This document shows positions 34,259-42,632 of a stretch of DNA of 64,000 bases, one piece after another. Source of the stretch: Pseudidiomarina insulisalsae. Its GTDB lineage: Bacteria > Pseudomonadota > Gammaproteobacteria > Enterobacterales > Alteromonadaceae. The position numbers were made by a program, and so were the translations under genes. Position 1 is the first letter of the stretch. Each line of letters opens with the position of its first letter. The notes beneath the pieces are model-generated. The model searched no databases and was not told the origin of the DNA. It saw only the letters and a program-made list of their open reading frames with translations. The stretch lies in assembly GCF_003987065.1 (NCBI RefSeq), contig NZ_PIPY01000009.1, positions 1-64,000 of the forward strand, written 5' to 3'.

Positions 34259-34979
34259 GCGTTACAACACTGACGACTATATCTATGGCACCGCGCCGAA
34301 CGACTTTCTGCTGGAGCATGCGGCTGATTTACTCAACGAGCATGAGCAGACCCACGCACTATGTGTAGCGGACGGGGAAGGGCGTAATTCCGTTTATTTA
34401 GCTGAACTTGGCGCCAACGTCTGTGCCATGGACATCTCTCAGGTGGGTCTCGATAAAGCACAGCAACTTGCCAAAGCACGGGGCGTTATCATTCAGACCG
34501 AGCAAGCCGACCTGACCGAGGCACAGCTAGCCGCTGAGCATTACGACGGTATTGTCGCTATTTTTTGTCACCTGCCACCCGCGGGACGCGCCCATTTGTA
34601 TGAACAAATTGCCGCAAGTTTAAAGCCCGGAGGTTTTTTTCTGCTTGAAGCCTACACCGCTGCGCAGCTTAAGTACGCCACCGGTGGGCCGCCCAGCGCA
34701 GAGCTGATGTTATCGCAAGCCGAACTGGAGCGCGCTTTCAAAGGTTTTGAGATTCAGCTTAGTCAAGAACTGGAACGCCCTATCCATGAGGGCGAACGCC
34801 ACAATGGCGTAGGCGCCGTGGTGCAGTTCATCGCACGTAAACCTCAGGCGCGCAGCCAGCGCTACCAGTTTACCGCTAATCGCGGTAAAGCCTCGCATAA
34901 ACTGCGCTACGTGGAAGGTTCGGCACCCACCGAACATGAGTGCACGCTTTGTCGGGGCCCATTAACGAGCGATGACTGA
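34239..34979 (+). CDS. Class I SAM-dependent methyltransferase (TehB-like) with C-terminal Cys motif
   Basis: The 246-residue protein opens with WDERYNTDDYIYGTAPNDFL, then motif I (ALCVADGEGRNSVYLAELG) and motif II/III segments through LKPGGFFLLEAY. This resembles the TehB/thiopurine methyltransferase-like group. The substrate is unknown. The last 50 residues are basic and end with CTLCRG, a possible metal-binding tail. The gene overlaps the EAL gene by 20 bp and its end overlaps the convergent DoxX-like gene by 18 bp. Confidence 0.83.
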   Translation: MNNQWDERYNTDDYIYGTAPNDFLLEHAADLLNEHEQTHALCVADGEGRNSVYLAELGANVCAMDISQVGLDKAQQLAKARGVIIQTEQADLTEAQLAAEHYDGIVAIFCHLPPAGRAHLYEQIAASLKPGGFFLLEAYTAAQLKYATGGPPSAELMLSQAELERAFKGFEIQLSQELERPIHEGERHNGVGAVVQFIARKPQARSQRYQFTANRGKASHKLRYVEGSAPTEHECTLCRGPLTSDD

Positions 34980-35378
34980 ACCTAAGGTCTTGGTATCGTA
35001 GTCGCGCAAGTAAAATAGCGCAAAACACGCTGCCCACATCGGCCAGGCCGCAAAAAACAGCAGGTTGTTAAAAGCGTCCAGATATTGAGGAAACGAGGAT
35101 AGTGTTGAGACCCCATGTAAAATGAATATCAGCCCGTAGGTATAGAATTTCCAAAGACCGAGCAAGAATGCCACGCTCAACAGTACCTGCAACCCTCCTA
35201 AGATGGCGGCCAGCTGACTCGATAAATTACCGATACCATAAAAGTTTTCGAACACAGCAGCCGTGTGAGCAGGGTTGACGAACTTGTCCAGGGCCCAGAT
35301 AAACATCACAATAAACACGCCGATCCGCAAGATCAGTAAACTTAACGCGAGTTTGTCATTTAACGACTTATTTTTCAT
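34962..35378 (-). CDS. DoxX-like four-helix membrane protein
   Basis: The 138-residue protein has four membrane helices and the DoxX pattern (LILRIGVFIVMFIWALDKFVNP in the first helix region). DoxX-type proteins are linked to thiosulfate/quinone or redox partner functions, but most are uncharacterized. It follows an AhpD-like gene by 6 bp on the same strand, a common pairing of DoxX with peroxidase-related genes. Confidence 0.72.
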   Translation of the reverse strand: MKNKSLNDKLALSLLILRIGVFIVMFIWALDKFVNPAHTAAVFENFYGIGNLSSQLAAILGGLQVLLSVAFLLGLWKFYTYGLIFILHGVSTLSSFPQYLDAFNNLLFFAAWPMWAACFALFYLRDYDTKTLGSVIAR

Positions 35379-35384
35379 AGCGTT

Positions 35385-35924
35385 TTACTCAAATTTTTTG
35401 AACGCATCATCCACTGGTGTCTTGGCCAGATGATTGGTGTAGTTACTCATGGTTTTCTGGGCAATGCCCAATACAACCGCCAGAATATGCTTGTTCTCAT
35501 AACCCGCGTCACGAAACGCAGCCAGTGAGTCGTCACTTGGCTTGCCACGTTGTTCAAGCATTTCAAGAATAAATTTTCGCAAGGCTTCAAGCTTGTCATC
35601 GTCTAGCGATTTTTCTTCGCGAATGGCTTTACTAATCGCGTCATCGACATCCATCTGTTGCGCTATGGCTGCGTGCGCAGGTTTGCAGTAATGGCAGTCG
35701 TTGTAGGTGCTGATGGTCTGCCAAAGCACCGTCAGCTCATCATTATCAAAGCCACTATCCCGAACTAACTCATCAAGCTTCTGATAGCCCTCTAATAACT
35801 CGGGCAGTTCAGCCATCACGGCATAAAGATTGGGAATCATTCCCATTGATTCTTTGGCTTCTTGCAAGCGTTCTTTACTATCTGCCGGAGCTGAGTCTGG
35901 TGTATGTAACGTAAATTTGCTCAT
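35385..35924 (-). CDS. AhpD-like carboxymuconolactone decarboxylase family protein
   Basis: The 179-residue protein is helical and has the family active-site CxxC as C-H-Y-C in YNDCHYCKPAHA, with the histidine four residues after the second cysteine, as in AhpD. It belongs to the group annotated as peroxidase-related enzymes, with the N-terminal MGMIPNLYAVMAELPELLEGY segment. It probably reduces small hydroperoxides or acts in thiol redox chemistry. It is paired with the DoxX-like gene. Confidence 0.85.
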   Translation of the reverse strand: MSKFTLHTPDSAPADSKERLQEAKESMGMIPNLYAVMAELPELLEGYQKLDELVRDSGFDNDELTVLWQTISTYNDCHYCKPAHAAIAQQMDVDDAISKAIREEKSLDDDKLEALRKFILEMLEQRGKPSDDSLAAFRDAGYENKHILAVVLGIAQKTMSNYTNHLAKTPVDDAFKKFE

Positions 35925-36168
35925 GTCTTCCTCCTACGCTAGTCAATTGCTTTCAGTACACATTAACTATAGCAACGGTTAGAAAAGATACGAGACGACG
36001 AGTGCGATTAATTGCTCGGTGGATTCCGTTGTTTCTGTTGCTAAATTCGGCGAATGAGTCATTTACCGACTACCCTTAAACCATTGATACTTAAAAAGTG
36101 ATGGTAAACTAATTTCTGAGTCTGCACGTAACGACTAGTTCTGACACAAGAATCTGGAGGCATCCTTG

Positions 36169-38478
36169 GTGAAAATCATATCAATTCTCGCTTTGTTCCC
36201 GCTCGCAACGACCGCGCAACAAGTTCAGCCTGACGAAATTATTGACGTTGAGGGCGAACGTGAAGAACTGGTCTTACCCAGTGAACAGCCGGTGGAGGGT
36301 ATTTTCGGTGCCAGCGATACCCTGCAAAGCATTGCCCGTTCAGCGACGGTGATCAGCGAGTCATTGATTGAGCAGGGCAATATTGATGATCTTCACGATA
36401 TCTCGCGCTTTGCGCCGAACAGCTACGCTGCCGCTGGTTTTGGTAATCCGTCGTTGCCCAGTTTACGGGGTCAGCTTGGCGAGTTATTTGAAGCAGGCAT
36501 GCGCCGTCAGGCAGGTAATAATGGTCTGGGTATTCCCATCTCGCTAAACCCCGTGGGCAGTATTGCGGTAGTGAAAGGTGCGCCTCCGGTCATGCTGGGC
36601 ACCACGCAGCGGGTGGGTGGCTTTGTCAACTTACAGCCAAAACGCGCCCAGCTGGATCAGCATCGTACTCAACTACGCGCCCGCATCGGCGAATGGAATC
36701 AGTACCGTGGCCAGATCGATCACAATGCGGTGCTGCAGGAAAATAAACAGGCCGTGCGGATCAGCGCGGAAGTGATTGACGAGGACAGCTTTTACGATTA
36801 CACCCATTTACGCAGTGATGACCTGTTTTTGGCCTATGAATGGCAGCCCGACACCGATACGCGATGGTCGCTGGCGCTGGAATACTACGATGTCAGCTGG
36901 ACCGATAACGCCGGCATCAACCGCCCCACACAAGCCCTGATTGACGATAACTTATACATTACCGGACAAGGGCAACAACCGAACGGCTCTTTTGTGCCCG
37001 GCGCGATGGCGGTTATTAGCCCGACCGGTGAGGTGGTCATCGATCGCAGCACAGTGCTGACCGATCCGCTCGATACCAACACCGCCGCTACCTGGCTGTT
37101 GCACTCGGTGCACGAGCAGCAGCTTAGCGCAGACTGGTTAATGTTCAATCGCAGCTACTATCAGCATATAAATCGCGAAGGTATTAATCAAAACAGCTTT
37201 GTCGAGATTATCGACGGCGCGGAAACATTCGAGCATCGCCTTGAGTTCCATTACCAGGGCAACACTATTATCGGTGCGAACTTGCGGTATAACGACGTGC
37301 TCGGTTACAGCCAGTTCACCACCGAAGCCGACGCGCCAATTGACTTAACAGGCACACTTGAGCAGCGTCGCATTCCCTTAACTCCTGCACAAAAAGCGCG
37401 GTTGGTTGAACTGCGTCCCGGCGTATGGGTATCACCCGGCACGCAGTATGATATCGACGGCGATGGTGCCGGCGACTTCAATTTGTCAGACACGACGGAC
37501 TCAACCAGCTACCAGTGGGGTCTGTTTGCTCAGCAACAATGGCAACTGACTGAAAAGCTACTGTTCACGGCCGGTCTGCGCGCCGATTATTATGATGTTG
37601 AGGCTCGCGACCCCATCGCACCAGCAGGCGTTACTCCCGGTCGCGATACCCACAACGAGTGGCTGACAGCCGCCAGCCTGGCGCTGCAATATCAGCTGAA
37701 TCCCGACGTCATTTTTTATGGTACGGCGTATGAAAGCGATTCAACCTCAAACTCGATGGCCGGCGGTACTGTACTCAATGCCAGTCAGGAAATTGACGCA
37801 CAGAATTTTGCCACTGAGAACGAGCTCTATGAGTTGGGCGTGAAATATGCTCCCGCCGGTAGCCGCTGGTATGCCGACGCGGTGCTATTTGATCAGGTAC
37901 GTAGTCTGCGTAATCGCGACGGCTCCAATAGCGGTATTGCTACCTCGGGTATTGAGGGACAATGGCACTACGCGCACGAGGACGGCCACTGGCTGACGCT
38001 GGCAGCGAGCTATATTGACGCGCATTATGATAACAGTGCGGCGTTTCAGGGCACCCGTAAGGTCGTTGACGCCTTTGACGACTCACGTCCCGACATTATT
38101 GAGGGTACAGGTGTCGGCGCACCCAACTTCACTGCTTTTCCCGCATCGAATCAGCAATTGCAGGGCGTACCTGAGGTGCAGGCATCGCTGGCCGGTAGTT
38201 GGTACATCAGCGATATCTGGCGCATTGGCGGCGATGTCAGTTATACCAAGTCGTACCCGCTGGATTACTTACAGACGGTATTTATTCGTGACCAGCACCA
38301 ACTAAACCTGAATACTGAGTTCCATTTTACGTCGCAGTTCAGCGCGCGACTGGACGTCATTAACGTGACTGATCAGGATAATTGGTCGCCGGTATTTGAG
38401 GGCGGCTACTTTGGCGCCGATCTTGCGTTTCCGTCATTGCCACGGCATGCTCAACTCACTTTTAGTTATCACTTTTAA
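36169..38478 (+). CDS. TonB-dependent receptor
   Basis: This outer-membrane receptor of about 769 residues has a short signal peptide (ending near TTAQQ), a likely TonB box in DEIIDVEGE, a plug domain (SIARSATVISESLI to VGGFVNLQP) and a barrel ending in LTFSYHF. It resembles siderophore receptors in layout, but I cannot name the substrate. The start is non-ATG: TTG 36166 or GTG 36169, both behind GGAGG, with GTG at better spacing. The next gene, 17 bp on, encodes a VTT-flavoprotein fusion. Confidence 0.85.
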   Translation: MKIISILALFPLATTAQQVQPDEIIDVEGEREELVLPSEQPVEGIFGASDTLQSIARSATVISESLIEQGNIDDLHDISRFAPNSYAAAGFGNPSLPSLRGQLGELFEAGMRRQAGNNGLGIPISLNPVGSIAVVKGAPPVMLGTTQRVGGFVNLQPKRAQLDQHRTQLRARIGEWNQYRGQIDHNAVLQENKQAVRISAEVIDEDSFYDYTHLRSDDLFLAYEWQPDTDTRWSLALEYYDVSWTDNAGINRPTQALIDDNLYITGQGQQPNGSFVPGAMAVISPTGEVVIDRSTVLTDPLDTNTAATWLLHSVHEQQLSADWLMFNRSYYQHINREGINQNSFVEIIDGAETFEHRLEFHYQGNTIIGANLRYNDVLGYSQFTTEADAPIDLTGTLEQRRIPLTPAQKARLVELRPGVWVSPGTQYDIDGDGAGDFNLSDTTDSTSYQWGLFAQQQWQLTEKLLFTAGLRADYYDVEARDPIAPAGVTPGRDTHNEWLTAASLALQYQLNPDVIFYGTAYESDSTSNSMAGGTVLNASQEIDAQNFATENELYELGVKYAPAGSRWYADAVLFDQVRSLRNRDGSNSGIATSGIEGQWHYAHEDGHWLTLAASYIDAHYDNSAAFQGTRKVVDAFDDSRPDIIEGTGVGAPNFTAFPASNQQLQGVPEVQASLAGSWYISDIWRIGGDVSYTKSYPLDYLQTVFIRDQHQLNLNTEFHFTSQFSARLDVINVTDQDNWSPVFEGGYFGADLAFPSLPRHAQLTFSYHF

Positions 38479-38495
38479 GCGAGGCGCGTAACCCG

Positions 38496-40637
38496 ATGTC
38501 GATTAAAAAAGTGCTCTTTATTGCGGTTATAGCGGCATCGTTTGCCAGTATCTTCATTTACGATCTGACCGATTATTTAACCCTTGAGCAACTTAAGCAG
38601 CAGCAACAGGCGCTCAATCAGCTTTTTGCCGAGCGCCCGTTATTTATGTTTTCGCTGTACTTCCTGATTTATGTCGTCAGTGCCGCTTTATCATTGCCAG
38701 GGGCAACCGTTCTCACTGTCGGCGCGGGTGCGATATTCGGTTTTGGCTGGGGTCTGTTACTGGCTTCTTTCGCAAGTTCTGTGGGCGCTTTATTGGCCTT
38801 TTTAAGCGCCCGGTGGTTGTTACATGACTGGGTACAAAAGAAGTTCAGCAACCGGCTGAAGGCAATCAATGCCGGCATTGAGCGTGAAGGTGCGTTTTAC
38901 CTGCTCAGCTTGCGTCTGGTACCGCTGTTTCCGTTCTTTGTCATTAACCTGGTGATGGGTCTGACGAAAATCAAAGCCCGGACCTATTACTGGGTCAGCC
39001 AGGTGGGTATGTTGCTGGCCACCGCCGTCTTCGTGAACGCGGGTACCCAACTGGCACAGGTCGAAAAATTGGGCGACATTCTCTCGCTGGACATGTTAAT
39101 TGCCCTGATTTTACTCGCGCTGGTACCCATCATGGCCAAATTCGTGTTGTCGTTTCTTAAATATCAACGCGCCTACCGGGGCTATAGCAAACCCAAAACT
39201 TTTGATAATAATCTGATTGTTATTGGTGCAGGCTCTGCTGGGTTGGTAAGTGCTTACATAGCGGCTGCAGTCAAAGCCAAAGTCACGTTAATTGAAAAAG
39301 ACAAAATGGGCGGCGACTGTCTCAATACCGGTTGTGTGCCGTCTAAGTCGTTGCTGCATGTGGCAAAAAGTATCCGACAGACGCGTGACGCGCAGGCGCT
39401 AGGGGTCAATAGCCAAGTTAAAGATATCGATTTTGGCAAGGTCATGGATAAGGTCGCCGAAGTCATCGCGAAAATAGCGCCCCATGACTCTGTTGAACGC
39501 TACACCGATTTAGGTGTGAATGTAGTAAACGGCGAAGCGAAGGTGGTTACCCCCTGGGAGGTTGAAGTGAGAACTGCAGAAGGCACGCAGACGCTGACCT
39601 CACGCAGTATTATTATTGCCACCGGGGCGCGGCCACTGGTTCCCGATTTTCCCGGCATTGATAAGCTCGACTACCTCACTTCCGAAAATTTATGGCAGCT
39701 ACGCGACCTTCCTAAGCGCTTGTTAGTGCTTGGTGGCGGACCCATTGGCTGTGAACTGGCGCAAGCCTTCCGCTTACTGGGCAGTGAGGTCACCATTGTG
39801 GAAATGGGTCCACGCGTACTTGCCAACGATGACACCGATAGTGCCGCGTTCGTACAGCACCAGTTGCGTGAAGACGGTATTGATTTGCGCTTGAATCATA
39901 AAGCTAAACGTTTTGTCGAAGAAGACGGTGAGTGGCAGCTCATAGCTGAACATGAACAAGAAGAGGTGAAGCTTGGTTTTGAGCGGGTACTGATCGCGCT
40001 CGGCCGTAGTGCAAATACCAGCGGATTTGGTTTAGAAGAGCTGGGCGTCAAGATGGATAAGACCTTGCAGCTGGACGAGCTACTCCAAACCAATTACCCG
40101 AATATCTATGCCTGTGGCGATGTGGCCGGCCCTTACCAGTTTACCCATGTCGCGTCACATCAGGCCTGGTATGCCGCCGTCAATGCGCTGTTTACGCCGT
40201 TTAAGAGCTTCCGGGTCGATTACTCGGTGATCCCATGGGTAACTTATACGACACCTGAGGTGGCGACGGTGGGGCTTACGGAAGCCGAGGCAGAGCGTGT
40301 CGGTAAAGAGTATGAAGTGACCGAATACGATATCAGTGATCTGGACCGGGCCATTGCCGAACATCAGGCGTACGGAAGGATTAAAGTGCTGACCGAACCA
40401 GGCAAAGACAAAATTCTGGGAGTGAACATTGTTGGTGCGCAGGCGGGGGAGTTACTTGCTGAGTATGTGCTGGCAATGAAGCACAATATCGGCTTGAATA
40501 AGATCTTAGGTACCATTCATAGTTATCCGACCATGGCTGAGGCCAACAAATATGTGGCGGGTAACTGGAAACGCGCGCATGCACCAGAGAAGTTACTGGC
40601 GTGGGTGGAAAAATTCCATCGCTGGCGCCGTGCATAG
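38496..40637 (+). CDS. VTT-domain / flavoprotein disulfide reductase fusion
   Basis: The 713-residue protein has two parts. Residues 1-225 form a TVP38/TMEM64 (VTT, DedA-like) membrane domain with GAGAIFGFGWG and LRLVPLFPFFVINLVMG. Residues 240-713 are a dihydrolipoamide-dehydrogenase/mercuric-reductase-like enzyme with VIGAGSAGL, the redox pair GGDCLNTGCVPSK, a second nucleotide site LGGGPIGCEL and YACGDVAGP. The C-terminal catalytic histidine region reads HSYPTMAEA. Similar fusions occur in other marine gammaproteobacteria. The substrate is unknown, and the fusion places a disulfide reductase at the inner membrane. Confidence 0.9.
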   Translation: MSIKKVLFIAVIAASFASIFIYDLTDYLTLEQLKQQQQALNQLFAERPLFMFSLYFLIYVVSAALSLPGATVLTVGAGAIFGFGWGLLLASFASSVGALLAFLSARWLLHDWVQKKFSNRLKAINAGIEREGAFYLLSLRLVPLFPFFVINLVMGLTKIKARTYYWVSQVGMLLATAVFVNAGTQLAQVEKLGDILSLDMLIALILLALVPIMAKFVLSFLKYQRAYRGYSKPKTFDNNLIVIGAGSAGLVSAYIAAAVKAKVTLIEKDKMGGDCLNTGCVPSKSLLHVAKSIRQTRDAQALGVNSQVKDIDFGKVMDKVAEVIAKIAPHDSVERYTDLGVNVVNGEAKVVTPWEVEVRTAEGTQTLTSRSIIIATGARPLVPDFPGIDKLDYLTSENLWQLRDLPKRLLVLGGGPIGCELAQAFRLLGSEVTIVEMGPRVLANDDTDSAAFVQHQLREDGIDLRLNHKAKRFVEEDGEWQLIAEHEQEEVKLGFERVLIALGRSANTSGFGLEELGVKMDKTLQLDELLQTNYPNIYACGDVAGPYQFTHVASHQAWYAAVNALFTPFKSFRVDYSVIPWVTYTTPEVATVGLTEAEAERVGKEYEVTEYDISDLDRAIAEHQAYGRIKVLTEPGKDKILGVNIVGAQAGELLAEYVLAMKHNIGLNKILGTIHSYPTMAEANKYVAGNWKRAHAPEKLLAWVEKFHRWRRA

Positions 40638-40655
40638 TAAACCATAGGTGAGGAG

Positions 40656-41249
40656 ATGTCTTTAGACAACCTACTTGAGCATGTTCGCGCCTGCCGGGTC
40701 TGTGAGGAGAACTTACCTTTTGGCGCGCGGCCGGTGCTGCAAGCTTCTTCACAAGCACGCATTCTTATCGCCGGCCAGGCACCGGGGCGGCGCGTGCACG
40801 CAACGGGCCTGCCGTTTAATGACCCCAGCGGAGACCGCCTCCGGCAGTGGTTAGGCGTGGATCGCCAGCAATTCTACGACGCCCGCCTGTTCGCCATCAT
40901 GCCCATGGGCTTTTGCTATCCGGGCACCGGCAAAAGTGGCGACTTACCGCCACGCCCGGAATGCGCGCCGCTATGGCGTAAGCGTCTGATGGCCGAACTA
41001 CCCGCATTGGAACTGGTGTTACCCATTGGCCAGTACGCGATTAACTGGCACTTAGCTGAGCAGGGCATGATTGCAAAAAAACAAACCCTGACCGAAACGG
41101 TGAAACAGTGGCAGCAGTTCTGGCCCCATGTTTTACCCATGCCGCACCCAAGCCCGCGCAATAATCTCTGGCTGCGACGCAATCCCTGGTTTGAAGAAGA
41201 AATTATTCCGCATCTGCAGCAGCGCGTGCAAAGCCTGATCAATCGCTAA
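40656..41249 (+). CDS. Uracil-DNA glycosylase family protein with Fe-S ligands
   Basis: The 197-residue protein has UDG-superfamily motif A as AGQAPGRR and motif B as MPHPSPRNN. Cysteines C13, C16, C87 and C103 reproduce the CxxC...C...C layout of the [4Fe-4S] family-4 enzymes. Motif A has Gln where family 4 usually has Glu (GExPG), so substrate range or activity may differ. It follows the fusion gene by 18 bp and its stop overlaps the convergent gene by 4 bp. Confidence 0.82.
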   Translation: MSLDNLLEHVRACRVCEENLPFGARPVLQASSQARILIAGQAPGRRVHATGLPFNDPSGDRLRQWLGVDRQQFYDARLFAIMPMGFCYPGTGKSGDLPPRPECAPLWRKRLMAELPALELVLPIGQYAINWHLAEQGMIAKKQTLTETVKQWQQFWPHVLPMPHPSPRNNLWLRRNPWFEEEIIPHLQQRVQSLINR

Positions 41250-41932
41250 GCAAATTTATAGTGGGCACCGGCAAGGTTACCACGCCATACCCACTGCCAC
41301 TGACCGTCCATTTGCCAGCCGATTTCAGCGAAGTGGGGGATTTGCATGCCCGCTACCTCGCGGTAGTCGGCAATACGTCCACGCCAGGGCATACGCCTGT
41401 AAGTTTTACCGACACGGGCGAAACGTCCGGGACAAAAAACCTCTTTGATCGCGCCGTTACTGGCAAAGGTAAACTCCAGCTCGACCTCAAGCTCGCCATG
41501 TTCAAGGTGCGCAATGGCGCGCTCGTCATCAACTGCCCGCCACTTTACCCCATTCTCGGGTAACAAGTTGGTCGGAAACCAGACGCCCTCGGCAAGAAAG
41601 CGATGCATGGCAGCTTCATTCAGTTCATAGCGGTCCTGGTCGCGCGCAATCGTTAACCATGAGAACAGCTTCACTTTGGCACTGCCAACACCAGTCTCGT
41701 ATTGGTCAATGACCTGCAGACGCAAGAAGCGACCCATCTGAATCATGGCGCGCCATTCAAAGCCGGTGGTCGAAAAGGTCTGCTCAGCAGTAAAACGAAA
41801 CCACTTTTGTTGGGTCATGTCGGTACGCAGCTCGCCGTACTGGCGAAGCTCAGCATTTTTTACTTGCCGGTAGTCCGCAGGAAGCGTAAAAGCAAAATAA
41901 CGTTGAACTGGTAAAGGTAAGTGTTCTGTCAT
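41246..41932 (-). CDS. Uncharacterized protein (DUF6544/DUF6920-like)
   Basis: The 228-residue protein has no signal peptide or membrane helix. It begins LPLPVQRYFAFTLP, then MTQQKWFRFTAEQTFSTTGFEW, and shows alternating hydrophobic strands typical of a beta-rich lipid-binding fold. It resembles the DUF6544/DUF6920 proteins found beside membrane protein genes, but I cannot assign a function. It is a single gene. Confidence 0.7.
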   Translation of the reverse strand: MTEHLPLPVQRYFAFTLPADYRQVKNAELRQYGELRTDMTQQKWFRFTAEQTFSTTGFEWRAMIQMGRFLRLQVIDQYETGVGSAKVKLFSWLTIARDQDRYELNEAAMHRFLAEGVWFPTNLLPENGVKWRAVDDERAIAHLEHGELEVELEFTFASNGAIKEVFCPGRFARVGKTYRRMPWRGRIADYREVAGMQIPHFAEIGWQMDGQWQWVWRGNLAGAHYKFA

Positions 41933-41995
41933 CGCGATAGTTTCCTGTTAAAATAGCCGCTGATTTTAGTGTAGCGGTTATTTAACGGGAAACAG

Positions 41996-42631
41996 ATGAG
42001 TAGTTGTTGCGGTATAGATACCCAAGCCAAACTTGATAGCGCCCAACGTAAATTGTTGTGGACAGTACTGATTCTGAATGCAGCGATGTTTTTCGTTGAA
42101 TTTATTGCAGGTTGGATCGCGGAATCAAGCGGTCTGATTGCCGATTCGCTTGATATGTTGGCGGATGCTTTGGTTTACTCAGTAAGCCTCTACACAGTGG
42201 GTAAAACCTTGCGTCACAAGGCCAATGCCGCGCTGTTAAATGGCAGCCTGCAACTGCTTCTTGGCTCGCTGGTGGTGTTTGATGTCATCAAACGCATTCT
42301 GTTTGGCAGTGACCCGAACGCAGACATAATGCTTTCAGTGGCGTTTCTTGCCTTGGTGGTCAATGTCATCTGTTTTGCCATGCTCTATCGCTTCCGTAAC
42401 GGCGACATTAACATTCGCGCTAGTTGGATTTGCTCACGCAATGACATGTTATTAAATGCCGGGGTCATTTTCTCGGCGCTGCTGGTCAGCTCGCAAAATG
42501 CTGCCTGGCCCGATTTACTCATCGCGCTTTTGATTGCCGGAATTGTATTGGTTTCAGCGTTGGGCATTGTCCGCAACGCGCTCCAGGTGCGTCGTGGAGA
42601 AGCTCAGCAACTTGAAGATTGCTGTGGCTGA
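41996..42631 (+). CDS. Short CDF-type cation transporter with Cys-Cys termini
   Basis: The 211-residue protein has the six-helix core of the cation diffusion facilitator family but no C-terminal cytoplasmic domain. The helix II site reads DSLDMLAD (Asp replacing the usual His of HxxxD) and the helix V site reads SRNDMLLN. The protein starts MSSCCG and ends DCCG, so both termini carry Cys pairs. This suggests a thiophilic or redox-sensitive metal such as Zn, Cd or Cu, but no substrate can be proven from sequence. It is divergent from the gene at its left and abuts a convergent DUF4105 gene. Confidence 0.82.
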   Translation: MSSCCGIDTQAKLDSAQRKLLWTVLILNAAMFFVEFIAGWIAESSGLIADSLDMLADALVYSVSLYTVGKTLRHKANAALLNGSLQLLLGSLVVFDVIKRILFGSDPNADIMLSVAFLALVVNVICFAMLYRFRNGDINIRASWICSRNDMLLNAGVIFSALLVSSQNAAWPDLLIALLIAGIVLVSALGIVRNALQVRRGEAQQLEDCCG

Positions 42632-42632
42632 G

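Noticed and set aside
35925-36168. A Fur box upstream of the TonB receptor
   Set aside because: No convincing 19-bp Fur palindrome could be read in the 244-bp leader; I see nothing else definite in it.
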